From Betaproteobacteria bacterium (GTDB lineage: Bacteria; Pseudomonadota; Gammaproteobacteria; Burkholderiales; Rhodocyclaceae): DNA of 51,208 nucleotides. Below the pieces are notes generated by a model. That model was not told the origin of the DNA, ran no database searches, and saw only the letters and a program-made list of their open reading frames with translations. Location: contig JACRAR010000041.1 in the NCBI GenBank assembly GCA_016234745.1, forward strand, positions 1 to 51,208, written 5' to 3'. Positions within the stretch are counted from its first letter, which is position 1. Every line of letters starts with the position of its first letter. Positions 17,619 through 26,231 of the stretch are shown one piece after another. The position numbers and the translations under genes are program-made.

Positions 17619-19805
17619 TCAGATCTTGCGCAAATCCTGCCGCGACAGCGGCAGCGAACGAACGCGCTTGCCCGTCGCAGCGAATATCGCATTGCAGACC
17701 GCGGGTACCAGCGGCAGGATGCCCGGTTCGCCATGGCCGCCCCAGAAACCGCCGGTATTGGCGAACACCACTTCAACCTTGGGCATCTCGCTCATGCCCA
17801 GGAGCGGGAAATCATGGAAGTTGGATTCCACGATGCGCCCGTCCTTCACCGTGTTCTGCTGGTAGAGCATGCTGCTCAGGCCGAACGCCACGTTGCTCTC
17901 GGCCTGCGCCCGACAGGTATCCGGATTGACCACATAACCCGAGTCGATCGCCAGCACGATACGTAACACTTTAGGTTCCCCTTTCGCGCTTACCGACACC
18001 TCGGCGACGATGGCGGCATAGCTGCCGAAACCCTCGACCACCGCCAGGCCGCGATGCACGCCCGCGGGTAACGGACTGCGCCACGCTGCCGCCTGCGCCG
18101 CCGCTTCCAGCACCAGGCGATTCTTGTCATTGGCGGCAAGCAGCGCCAGGCGATAGTCGAGCGGATCCTGTCCCGCGGCATGCGCCAGTTCATCGATGAA
18201 GCATTCGCGATAGAAACCGTTCTGCTGGCCGGGCGCACGCCAGAAGCCGACCGGCACGTGGCCGTTGCGCTGGGCGTAGTCCACCTGTTGATGGGGAATC
18301 TGGTAAGGCATGTCGCTGAAAATGCGCACGGCGGTGAAATCGATGCCGTTTTTCATCGCCCCGGGCATCAGCACGGCGAGGATAGAGGGGCAGGCGATGC
18401 GCGAATGCAGCGCCAGCAGTTTGCCGTTGGCGTCCAGCGCGGCCTTCAGGCGCACCAGACTGGCCGGCCGATAGAAGCCGTGCTGCATGTCCTCTTCGCG
18501 CGACCACATGAGTTTCACCGGCACGCCCGGCATCGTCCTGGCGATCGCCACACCCTGCCGCACGAAATCCTGCGGACCGCCGCGCCGGCCGAAGCCGCCG
18601 CCCAGCATCATCTTATGCACTTCGACCTTTTCCGGCGGCAATCCGGCCACTTCGGCCGCGGCGAGCAGGGAAGCTTCGCCGTCCTGGGTCGAAGTCCACA
18701 CTTCGAGAAAACCATCCGGCTTGAACCACACCGTGCAGGTCTGCGGTTCCATGGTGGCATGATTGAGATAGGGCGACTGGTACTCGGCTTCGATGACTTT
18801 CGCCGCAGCGGTGAAGGCAGCATCCACGTCGCCCAGCTTGCGTGGCTGGGGCAGATCCTTGGCCTCGAGTCCGGCACGCAGCATGGCGGCGATCGTCGCG
18901 TCGCTGGCCTTGCCGTACTCGCCGGCATCCCACTCGACCTTGAGCTTCCGTAAAGCCTGCTGCGCGCGCCACCAGCTGTCCGCAATGACGGCGACATAGC
19001 CCGGTTCGCTCACGATTTTTTTGACGCCGCGCATTTTCTCCGCAACGCTCGCATCCATGTTCTGCACCTTGCCGCCGAACACAGGGCACTGCGCGATGGC
19101 GGCGTGCAGCATGCCGGGCAGGGCGACGTCGACGCCAAACACCGGCTTGCCGCGTACCTTGTCCGGGATGTCGAGACGGTGCAGGGACTTGCCGGCGATC
19201 TTCCAGTCCTTGGCATCCTTGAGCCTGACTTCCTTGGGCGGCTGCAGCTTGGCGGCAGCGGCCGCCACCTGCCCGTAGCTCAGCTGGCGCCCGCTCGGCG
19301 CATGGGTGATCACGCCGCGCTCCACCGTGCATTCCGCAAGCGGCACCTGCCAGCGCAGCGCCGCCGCTTCGAGCAGCATGGCACGCGCGCTGGCGCCCGC
19401 CTTGCGCACATAGTCCTGCGAACTGCGCACCCCCTGGCTGCCGCCCGTAGACATCGAACCCCAGATGCGCTTGCGCCGGATATGCTCGTTGGGTGATGCG
19501 AATTCCGCGCTCACCTTGGCCCAATCGCACTCGAGTTCCTCGGCGACCAGTTGCGCCAGTGCGGTGAAAGTGCCCTGCCCCATTTCCGAGCGGGCGATGC
19601 GCACCGCCACCCGGTCATCGGGATGAATCACCACCCAGGCATTGACTTCCGTGACGACGACGCTTTTTGCGGCATGAAATGCCTTGGCCGCCTGAGCCAC
19701 CTGTGCCGCCTGTGCCACGAATGGAAAACAGAATTCGAGCATCAAGCCGCCACCCATTGCGGCGGAAACCTTGAGGAATTCGCGACGATTCACTTTGAGC
19801 GTCAT
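17619..19805 (-). CDS. iorB: Molybdenum hydroxylase large subunit, isoquinoline 1-oxidoreductase beta type
   Basis: About 728 residues. The start at 19805 is set by GAGGAGG just upstream; a longer open frame runs into the small-subunit gene and is not real. The N-terminus has a Tat signal, NRREFLKVSAAMGGGLML, so the complex is probably exported folded to the periplasm. Family motifs of the aldehyde oxidase/xanthine dehydrogenase molybdopterin-binding fold include ARSEMGQGTFTALAQLVAEE, GGGFGRRGGPQDFV and PVGFWRAPGQQNGF. The family hydroxylates N-heterocycles or aldehydes with water as oxygen source; the substrate is unknown here. The FeS subunit is 11 bases upstream. No separate cytochrome c subunit is next to it. 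Confidence 0.9.
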   Translation of the reverse strand: MTLKVNRREFLKVSAAMGGGLMLEFCFPFVAQAAQVAQAAKAFHAAKSVVVTEVNAWVVIHPDDRVAVRIARSEMGQGTFTALAQLVAEELECDWAKVSAEFASPNEHIRRKRIWGSMSTGGSQGVRSSQDYVRKAGASARAMLLEAAALRWQVPLAECTVERGVITHAPSGRQLSYGQVAAAAAKLQPPKEVRLKDAKDWKIAGKSLHRLDIPDKVRGKPVFGVDVALPGMLHAAIAQCPVFGGKVQNMDASVAEKMRGVKKIVSEPGYVAVIADSWWRAQQALRKLKVEWDAGEYGKASDATIAAMLRAGLEAKDLPQPRKLGDVDAAFTAAAKVIEAEYQSPYLNHATMEPQTCTVWFKPDGFLEVWTSTQDGEASLLAAAEVAGLPPEKVEVHKMMLGGGFGRRGGPQDFVRQGVAIARTMPGVPVKLMWSREEDMQHGFYRPASLVRLKAALDANGKLLALHSRIACPSILAVLMPGAMKNGIDFTAVRIFSDMPYQIPHQQVDYAQRNGHVPVGFWRAPGQQNGFYRECFIDELAHAAGQDPLDYRLALLAANDKNRLVLEAAAQAAAWRSPLPAGVHRGLAVVEGFGSYAAIVAEVSVSAKGEPKVLRIVLAIDSGYVVNPDTCRAQAESNVAFGLSSMLYQQNTVKDGRIVESNFHDFPLLGMSEMPKVEVVFANTGGFWGGHGEPGILPLVPAVCNAIFAATGKRVRSLPLSRQDLRKI

Positions 19806-19816
19806 GATTGTCCTCC

Positions 19817-20299
19817 TCAGGCTTTCTTGGCGGCAGCCGGTTTCGCAGCCTTCACAGCACTGGCCGCAGCATGAATCGCCTGCTTGACCCGGAGATAAGT
19901 TCCGCAGCGGCACAGGTTGGTCATGGCCGCGTCGATATCCGCGTCGGTGGGCTGCGGATTCTTTTCGAGCAGCACTGCAGCAGACATGATCATGCCCGGC
20001 TGGCAGTAGCCGCATTGCGGCACTTCGTGCTCGATCCAGGCCTCCTGGATGCGATGCAGGCCATCCTTGGACAAGCCCTCGATGGTGACGATGCGTTTGC
20101 CGGCCGCAGCCGACACCGGCAGCGTGCAGGAACGCACCGCCTTGCCGTCGAGATGCACCGTGCATGCGCCGCACAGCCCCTCCCCGCAGCCGTACTTGGT
20201 GCCGGGAAGATTCAGGTGATCGCGCAGCACCCAGAGCAGCGGCATCTCCGGCTCGACATCGACTTGATGGTTGCGTCCATTCACATTGAGCTTGAGCAT
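19817..20299 (-). CDS. iorA: Molybdenum hydroxylase [2Fe-2S] small subunit, isoquinoline 1-oxidoreductase alpha type
   Basis: The protein has 160 residues with the ATG at 20299 behind GGAGG. The N-terminal plant-type ferredoxin cluster motif is [21 protein letters not shown] (the middle and end of CX4CX2C...C). The second [2Fe-2S] cluster comes from QCGYCQPGM and NLCRCGTY. It passes electrons from the molybdenum subunit to an outside acceptor. The C-terminus is an Ala/Lys-rich tail. It has no signal peptide of its own, so it would ride across the membrane with the Tat-bearing large subunit. Confidence 0.93.
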   Translation of the reverse strand: MLKLNVNGRNHQVDVEPEMPLLWVLRDHLNLPGTKYGCGEGLCGACTVHLDGKAVRSCTLPVSAAAGKRIVTIEGLSKDGLHRIQEAWIEHEVPQCGYCQPGMIMSAAVLLEKNPQPTDADIDAAMTNLCRCGTYLRVKQAIHAAASAVKAAKPAAAKKA

Positions 20300-20413
20300 G
20301 CCAGCGTCCTCCGGCGGGGGTGTCATGAATGCTCAAATATTAGTCGACCGATGCCTGAATAGGAAGGCAGAAACGGTCGCGCAGGCCGGAACTGCGCGCC
20401 GCAGGGCAGCGCG

Positions 20414-21478
20414 TTAACTTACCCGGGCATCTTTCGGAACCGCCACCAGCGAGCTCTGCACCAGCGACCAGACCTTCTCCCAGTCGGGCTTCTGGGTCTG
20501 GTACTGCGGAACCGTGGTGTAGCCGCGCAGCGCGAAGGCGGTCTTGCCGGTATCGCGCAGCTTGGGGAAGGGCATGACTTCGCCGGCGCCATTGAGAATC
20601 GCGACCACATGGCGCGGGGCCGCATTGCCCGTGGCGAAACCCGTCACCACTGCGGTTTCGCGGCTCGCCAGGCGCACCAGGGTGCCGGGCGGATAATTGC
20701 CGAGACGGCGCCGCAGCGCGGCCAGTACCATGGTGTCGAGGCGCATGCGCTCGCGCGACTGGAGTTCCTGCATGGCATGGTGGGGATAGCGCGCAGTGCG
20801 GGTCGGCCGCGGCGTCACCAGGGCGCACCAGAGATCGGCCGCCTTGATCACGCGCGCCTCGACGCAGATGTCCTTGCCCGACAGCCCGAACGGATAGCCG
20901 GTACCGTCCATAGCCTCATGGTGCTGCTCGACCGCATCCATCCATTGCAGATCGACGCCTGGCGAGTGGGAGAGCAATTCGACCGCCAGCAGCGGATGCC
21001 GCGCGATGTTGATGCGCTGCGCCAGAGTGAGCGTGGCGGAGGTATGCGCCAGCGTGTCATGAAGCTGGAATGACGACAGATTCATTGCCAGTGCCGCCCT
21101 GACCACCGTGAGCTGCTCCTTGTGGCTCAGGTCCATGGCCTGCGCCGCCAGCGTCGCCACCACCGCGACGTGGAAGTCATGGGCAATCGCCGGGCTGCGC
21201 AAGTCGAGGCGGCCGGCCATGCCCAGGCAGATTTCCGGATGGGTGCTGACCAGGTCGACGATCTTGAGCGCCAGATCCCGCACGAACAGCACATCGTCGA
21301 GCTCGCAGCGCCAGCCGGCCATGATCTGGTCGAAACGCTTGCCCAGATGTTCGAGCTGCCGGAGCAGGGAAGAGGCGCTCGGCTGATAGTCGGGATGACT
21401 GGAGGAAACCCGCAGCGCCGGATCGCCCGGGCCACCGCTCGGGGTCGGGCTTGCCGCTGGAGAGTAGGAGGATTCCAT
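20414..21478 (-). CDS. Degenerate HD-GYP-like protein
   Basis: The protein has 354 residues. The middle part (about 150-240) resembles an HD-GYP c-di-GMP phosphodiesterase: HPLLAVELL, then HHEAMDGTGYPFGLSG, which keeps the HHE...G.GYP motif. The upstream HD dyad expected after the first helices is replaced in ALAMNLSSFQLHD, so one metal-binding pair appears lost. It is probably a non-catalytic c-di-GMP binding or scaffold protein, or an enzyme with altered metal use. The N-terminal 40 residues are low-complexity Ser/Pro. TCAGGA precedes the ATG. The 114-base gap to the iorA gene shows no clear promoter to me. Confidence 0.75.
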   Translation of the reverse strand: MESSYSPAASPTPSGGPGDPALRVSSSHPDYQPSASSLLRQLEHLGKRFDQIMAGWRCELDDVLFVRDLALKIVDLVSTHPEICLGMAGRLDLRSPAIAHDFHVAVVATLAAQAMDLSHKEQLTVVRAALAMNLSSFQLHDTLAHTSATLTLAQRINIARHPLLAVELLSHSPGVDLQWMDAVEQHHEAMDGTGYPFGLSGKDICVEARVIKAADLWCALVTPRPTRTARYPHHAMQELQSRERMRLDTMVLAALRRRLGNYPPGTLVRLASRETAVVTGFATGNAAPRHVVAILNGAGEVMPFPKLRDTGKTAFALRGYTTVPQYQTQKPDWEKVWSLVQSSLVAVPKDARVS

Positions 21479-21625
21479 TCCTGACGAAAAGCAAGAACCC
21501 CGCCAGCCGTTTTATGGCAAGAATTCGCCCAGAAGCAGGTGTTGCGGTGGAACTTTATTGCCAGTTCAGGACGCCGAACGGCAAGATCTGCCGTCTGTTA
21601 CGTTCCCAGACTTTCTATCTCTGGA

Positions 21626-21658
21626 CAGACATCGCAAACGGAGCGCGGACGATGTCTG
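21626..21658. terminator. Inverted repeat downstream of the ANTAR regulator gene
   Basis: A perfect 9-bp inverted repeat, CAGACATCG (21626-21634) and CGATGTCTG (21650-21658), with a 15-base loop. It lies 13 bases past the stop of the REC-ANTAR gene in transcription order, at the end of the narX-led operon. No T-run follows on the minus strand. It is a plausible factor-dependent stop or 3' stability hairpin. The rest of the 192-base gap holds no gene. Confidence 0.45.
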
Positions 21659-21670
21659 GCATTCCGGTCA

Positions 21671-22222
21671 CTACCGCGCAGTACCTGTGCCACTCACCAG
21701 AGCCAGCGCCTCATCCTCCAGCTTGTGCCGGCGGTCGCGGGCCAGTTGCCGCAGGTGCTCCAGCGCGGTCTCCTGATCGAACCCTTCGCTCTTCATGAGC
21801 ATGCCCACCGCGGTGGCAATAGTGCGATTGTTCTGCAACGCGCCCTGCAGCCCGTCGATGTCCTGTGCGCGGGCCAGTGCCGTGCGCAACGTGGGCAGGA
21901 TCTCCTTGAGCTTGAGCGGCTTGACCAGATAGCCCAGCGCGCCCTCTGCCACGGCGCGTTTGACGTAGTTCTCGTCGTTATAGGCGGAGAAGAACATGAA
22001 GGGTACCTTGGTTTCGCGACGCAAGCGTCGCGCCAGTTCCAGGCCGTCGAGGCCCGGCATGCGGATGTCGAGCAACGCCAGGGCCGGCGACTCGGTCTGA
22101 CACAGCGCCAGGGCCTTCAGTCCATCCCGGGCCTCGGTGACCTCGTAACCAGCTTCGCGCAGGCCTTTGCTGAGCGTGTACAACACTACTCGATCATCAT
22201 CGGCTACCAGAATTTTTTCCAT
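21671..22222 (-). CDS. Response regulator with ANTAR RNA-binding domain (NasT/AmiR type)
   Basis: The protein has 183 residues. Receiver domain 1-120 has ADDDR, Asp in LLDIRMPGLDG near residue 53 and Lys in VKPLKL. The C-terminal three-helix ANTAR domain (about 125-175) has NNRTIATAVGMLMKSEGFDQETALEHLRQLA, matching the conserved Ala..G.LM......A...LR pattern. ANTAR proteins bind paired hairpins in nascent RNA and prevent termination; NasT uses this for nitrate assimilation genes. Placed last in a narXL-headed operon, it may link nitrate signalling to RNA-level control. The target RNA is unknown. Confidence 0.9.
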   Translation of the reverse strand: MEKILVADDDRVVLYTLSKGLREAGYEVTEARDGLKALALCQTESPALALLDIRMPGLDGLELARRLRRETKVPFMFFSAYNDENYVKRAVAEGALGYLVKPLKLKEILPTLRTALARAQDIDGLQGALQNNRTIATAVGMLMKSEGFDQETALEHLRQLARDRRHKLEDEALALVSGTGTAR

Positions 22223-22329
22223 GATCAGCCGCCAGGCTCCTTTTTAGAAATCGCCACAACCGCAGGGGATGCCAATCTGAACCGGGCAAGCTGGTCCAGA
22301 TCAGCCGATATCGCGCAATACCGCTCTCT

Positions 22330-24828
22330 TCAGGCCGCATGCCGCTTGGCGCAAAGCAAAGTCTCGAACTCGTCCGGCGGCAGGGGATGGGAGAAGAGAA
22401 ACCCTTGCGCATAATCGCAACCGGCGTCGTGCAGCAAGACGCTCTGCTGGTCTGTCTCGACACCTTCTGCAACCACGCGCAATCCAAGCTTGTGAGCCAT
22501 CGCGATGATGGCTTCACATAGCGCCATATTCTTTGTGTTGAGCGCCAGATGCTGAACAAAGGATCGGTCGATCTTCAGAAAGTCAATGTCGAACTGCTGC
22601 AGATAGGATAGAGAGGAGTAGCCGGTGCCAAAATCGTCGAGCGAAACCTGTATCCCTGCGTCGCGGAACTCGAGTAACAGGCCGGTAACCGCAGTACTGG
22701 TGTCGAGCAACAAGCCCTCAGTGATCTCCACCACGATACCTTGTCCGGGCAAGCCCAACTCCCGCATTAGTTCGCGCCATGCATGGCGCGATTCGTCGAG
22801 GTTGTGGAACTGAATCGGTGAATTATTGACGCTGATCTGGAATGCCGGATGAAAGGCCTTCCGCCAGCGCAAGACTTGCTGCGCTGCTTGGCGGAACACC
22901 CAGTTGCCGATATCGATGATCATGCCGGTGTCTTCGGCGATCGGGATGAATTCAGAAGGTCCGATCAGGCCGCGTTCGGGGTGGAGCCAGCGCACCAGGG
23001 CTTCTGCCTTATGCACCGCGCCGGTGGTCATTTCGACGATGGGCTGATAATGCACGCAGAACTGATTGGCCAGCAACGCCTGACGCAAATCGTTGGTCAG
23101 GCGCATCCGCTTCTGCGCGGCCTCCTGCATGGCAGGCGTGAAATAGCTGACGTTGTTGCGGCCGGAATCCTTGGTGGCATACATGGCCTGGTCGGCATTT
23201 TTCAGCAAGCCTTCAATATCCTTGGCATCCGTTGGGTAAAGCGTAATGCCGATGCTGGCCGAGACATAGGCAAGCTCGCTTTCCAGATAAAACGGTTCGG
23301 CCAGCTTGCCCAGTATGTTCTGGGCGACGCGCTCTATGCTGCTGGAATCGTCCACCCCGCCCAGGATGATGGTGAATTCATCTCCACCCATGCGGGCGAC
23401 CGTATCCGTCTCGCGCACGCAGCCCAGCATGCGGCGCGTTGCATCCTTGAGCAGAATATCGCCCTTGGCATGCCCAAGGGTGTCGTTGACGTCCTTGAAG
23501 TGATCGAGATCGAGGAAAATCAGCGCCAGCGGCAATCCGTTGCGATCGGATTTCTTCATCTCCTGCGCCAGCCGGTCGAGGAACATGCGCCGATTGGGCA
23601 AGCCGGTCAGTGAATCGAAGTTCGCCTGCTGCCAGATCAGCTCATCCGATTCCTTCTTCTTGGTGATATCGGAAAACAGGGCGACATGCCGATAAATCGT
23701 GCCGTCCTTATTGGTAATGGTGTTGATGGTCAGCAGCTCTGCAAAAACCTCGCCGTTCTTGCGGCGGTTCCAGATCTCGCCGCGCCAGTGGCCGGTGGTG
23801 TTGATGGCATGCCACATGGCCTGGTAGAAAGCTTCGCCATGGCGGCCGGATTTGAGAATGTTCGGGGTCTTGCCGATCACCTCATCCGGCTGGTAACCGG
23901 TCAGTTCGGTGAACGACGGATTCACGGTAATGATGGTGCCATCGGCATCGGAGACCATCATCGCTTCGCTGCTGTTCTGGTACACCAGGGAAGCAAGTTG
24001 CAGGGATTCCTCCGCCTGCTTGCGCGCCGTGATGTCCAGATTGTTGCCCAGATAGCCGGTTACCATGCCATTTTCATTGCGCAGAGCCGCGGTAGTCCCA
24101 TTCACCCAAAGCACCGCTCCGTCCGGCCTGAGCACGCGGTAGTCCATCGTCCATTGACTATCCGGAACCACGGCGCCGCACCAGATGGCCTTGAGCGCAT
24201 CCCTGTCAGCGGGATGAATTGGCTGCAACCATCCTTGGCCAAGGGCCTGCTCGGCAGACAAATCCAGCATCTCGCACCAGCGGCTGTTGGCGAAGACGCA
24301 ATTGCCCGCGCAGTCGATCTGGAAGATGCCGGTCGGCGCATGCATGGTCAGTTCCCGAAAGCGCGCCTCGCTTTCCCTGAGTTGGGCAACCCGCTCCCGG
24401 ATTTTCGATTCCAGTTGCTGCTGGTGCGTTTCCAATTCGCGGCGCTGCCGGTACAACTCGCAGAACACTTTGACTTTGCTTTGCAGGACATGCGGCTCGA
24501 ACGGCTTGATCAGGTAATCCACCGCACCCAGCTCATAGCCCTTGAATTGCAGCTGTGCGTCTCTCATCCCGGCAGTGACGAAAATAATCGGCAGGTGCCG
24601 CGTCTTGGGGTTGGCGCGCATCAGCTCCGCTGTCTCGAAACCGTCCATATCCGGCATCTGCACGTCGAGCAAGACCAAGGCGAAATCCCGCTTCAGGGTG
24701 AGTTTCAGCGCAGCGTTTCCCGAGGTGACCTTGACCAGTTCGCAGTCCGGGTTTTCCAGCACGGCCTCCAGCGCCACCAGATTCTCCGGATGATCGTCCA
24801 CCAGCAGCAGGGAGACTTTGTCAGGCAT
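22330..24828 (-). CDS. Receiver-PAS-PAS-GGDEF-EAL c-di-GMP turnover protein
   Basis: The 832 residues form, in order: receiver (1-120, VDDHPEN, LLDVQMPDMDG, IKPFEP), coiled coil, two PAS domains (about 155-280 and 285-400), GGDEF (about 410-570) and EAL (about 580-825). The GGDEF motif RMGGDEF is intact with an upstream RxxD (RETD) inhibitory site. The EAL domain keeps EALVRW, VVEITEG, DDFGTGYSSLSYL, KIDRSFV and AEGVET, so it looks able to degrade c-di-GMP. Both activities are possible, with phosphorylation and PAS ligands as control. The start overlaps the end of cheB by 8 bases, so the two are translationally linked. Confidence 0.93.
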   Translation of the reverse strand: MPDKVSLLLVDDHPENLVALEAVLENPDCELVKVTSGNAALKLTLKRDFALVLLDVQMPDMDGFETAELMRANPKTRHLPIIFVTAGMRDAQLQFKGYELGAVDYLIKPFEPHVLQSKVKVFCELYRQRRELETHQQQLESKIRERVAQLRESEARFRELTMHAPTGIFQIDCAGNCVFANSRWCEMLDLSAEQALGQGWLQPIHPADRDALKAIWCGAVVPDSQWTMDYRVLRPDGAVLWVNGTTAALRNENGMVTGYLGNNLDITARKQAEESLQLASLVYQNSSEAMMVSDADGTIITVNPSFTELTGYQPDEVIGKTPNILKSGRHGEAFYQAMWHAINTTGHWRGEIWNRRKNGEVFAELLTINTITNKDGTIYRHVALFSDITKKKESDELIWQQANFDSLTGLPNRRMFLDRLAQEMKKSDRNGLPLALIFLDLDHFKDVNDTLGHAKGDILLKDATRRMLGCVRETDTVARMGGDEFTIILGGVDDSSSIERVAQNILGKLAEPFYLESELAYVSASIGITLYPTDAKDIEGLLKNADQAMYATKDSGRNNVSYFTPAMQEAAQKRMRLTNDLRQALLANQFCVHYQPIVEMTTGAVHKAEALVRWLHPERGLIGPSEFIPIAEDTGMIIDIGNWVFRQAAQQVLRWRKAFHPAFQISVNNSPIQFHNLDESRHAWRELMRELGLPGQGIVVEITEGLLLDTSTAVTGLLLEFRDAGIQVSLDDFGTGYSSLSYLQQFDIDFLKIDRSFVQHLALNTKNMALCEAIIAMAHKLGLRVVAEGVETDQQSVLLHDAGCDYAQGFLFSHPLPPDEFETLLCAKRHAA

Positions 24829-25396
24829 CGGCGAGTTTCTTCAGCACGGCCACGATTCCATCCAGCGGCGCCACATAATCCACAGCAGTCGCTGCCAGCG
24901 CCGCCAGCGGCATTTGCGGGGCGGCGGCATCTGCCGGATTCTGCACGATAGCGATTCCGCCGTTTTGTTTGATAGTCTTCAAGCCTTGACTTCCGTCGAA
25001 ATTCGCTCCGGTGAGAACCACGCCGATCAGCGCCGAACTGTAAACTGCAGAGGCCGATTCAAACAGCACATCAATCGAGGGGCGGGCATAACTCACCGGG
25101 GGATCAGCTGAAAGCGCCAGGATGCCATCGCTTTCCACCAGCAAGTGATAGTTGGCGGGCGCCAGATAAGCCGTCCCCGCGCAGATTCTATCCTGTTCGT
25201 CGGCTTCCTTGACGCGGATCTCGCAGAGTTCGTCGAGCAGTCTTGCCAAACCGTCTCCCGCATCGGAACTGATGTGCTGCACCACCAGCAGGGGTAACGG
25301 AAATTCTGCGGGCAGCTGACCCAGAATTATTTTGAGCGCCTGCATGCCGCCGCTGGATACGCCGATCACGATCAGCTGAAATTTAGGCCGTGGCAT
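24821..25396 (-). CDS. cheB: CheB-type methylesterase domain protein without receiver
   Basis: The 191 residues form only the CheB catalytic domain, which removes methyl groups from receptor glutamates. The catalytic Ser lies in GVSSGGMQAL (near residue 14), His in VVQHISSD (near 41) and Asp in TGANFDGSQGL (near 134). The usual G-M-G before the Asp is altered to G-A-N-F. The N-terminal receiver of classical CheB is missing, so phosphorylation must be replaced by another control, perhaps the neighbouring hybrid kinase. It overlaps cheR by 14 bases and the GGDEF-EAL gene by 8 bases. Confidence 0.9.
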   Translation of the reverse strand: MPRPKFQLIVIGVSSGGMQALKIILGQLPAEFPLPLLVVQHISSDAGDGLARLLDELCEIRVKEADEQDRICAGTAYLAPANYHLLVESDGILALSADPPVSYARPSIDVLFESASAVYSSALIGVVLTGANFDGSQGLKTIKQNGGIAIVQNPADAAAPQMPLAALAATAVDYVAPLDGIVAVLKKLADA

Positions 25397-26231
25397 AACA
25401 CTTTCTGTAGATCCGCGTCCTGGGTACCATTTCCTCGTAACGCTCGCTCCATTTCTTTCGTTCCATTCCCTCCTTGAGGCCGAGGCACAGAAAGCCTCCC
25501 GGCATCAGGCTATGGTCGAACAGGCTGAGACAGCGCTCCTTGAGGATGGGCTTGAAATAAATCATTACATTGCGGCACAGGATCAGGTGCATTTCCCCGA
25601 ACGCGGCATCGACGGCCAGATTGTGCTGGGAAAACACGATGTTCTTCTTGAGCGACGCGGACAGGATGGCGTGATCGTAGCGCGCGGTGTAGTAGTCGGC
25701 AAAGGAGGCGGTGCCGCCGCTTTTCTGATAATTCTGGGTGAACTTTTGCATGACATTGATGGGCAGCACACCCTCCGCGGCTTTTTGCAGCACCTCTTCG
25801 TCAATATCCGTGGCATAGAGCCGGTAGCGGCCAGCCAGCCCCTCCTCATTCAGCAGAATCGCCATGGAATAGGCTTCTTCGCCTGTGGCGCAGCCTGCAT
25901 GCCAGATTTTCAGGAAGGGATAGGTCTTGAGAAAGGGCACCACCTGCTCGCGCAGCGCCAGAAAAAAAGCCGGATCGCGAAACATCTCGGTTACATTGAT
26001 CGTAATGCCCTGGAGCAGCGAGAGAAAAGTGTCGGGATCACGCAGCAGGCAGGATTGCGCCTGGGAAAAAGTGTCGAACTCCGACTCGGCCAGCCAATGC
26101 GCCAACCTGCGCTTGATCGAAGCGGCAGCATATTCCCGGAAATCGTAGCCATAGATCTGCTGAATGCCTGTCAGCAGGAGCCCGATTTCCACGTCCTCCA
26201 GTTCCGCTGATTTCACTGTTGGTAAACCCAT
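25383..26231 (-). CDS. cheR: CheR-type protein glutamate methyltransferase
   Basis: The 282 residues form the standard two-part CheR. The N-terminal helical part has YGYDFREYAAASIKRRL. The SAM-binding part has the GxGxE motif as AGCATGEEAYSMAILL (near residue 113), ATDIDEEVL and the catalytic-region ILCRNVMIYF (near 225). It methylates receptor glutamates. It sits in a cheR-cheB-hybrid kinase cluster rather than in the flhDC-che operon, which has no cheR or cheB of its own in this window. It could serve the flagellar receptors or a separate path. It overlaps the kinase gene by 19 bases. Confidence 0.94.
   Translation of the reverse strand: MGLPTVKSAELEDVEIGLLLTGIQQIYGYDFREYAAASIKRRLAHWLAESEFDTFSQAQSCLLRDPDTFLSLLQGITINVTEMFRDPAFFLALREQVVPFLKTYPFLKIWHAGCATGEEAYSMAILLNEEGLAGRYRLYATDIDEEVLQKAAEGVLPINVMQKFTQNYQKSGGTASFADYYTARYDHAILSASLKKNIVFSQHNLAVDAAFGEMHLILCRNVMIYFKPILKERCLSLFDHSLMPGGFLCLGLKEGMERKKWSERYEEMVPRTRIYRKCYATA

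Noticed and set aside
19806-20336. Extension of the molybdenum hydroxylase large subunit upstream of 19805
   Set aside because: It would run through the iron-sulfur subunit gene; the Tat signal and GAGGAGG mark 19805 as start.
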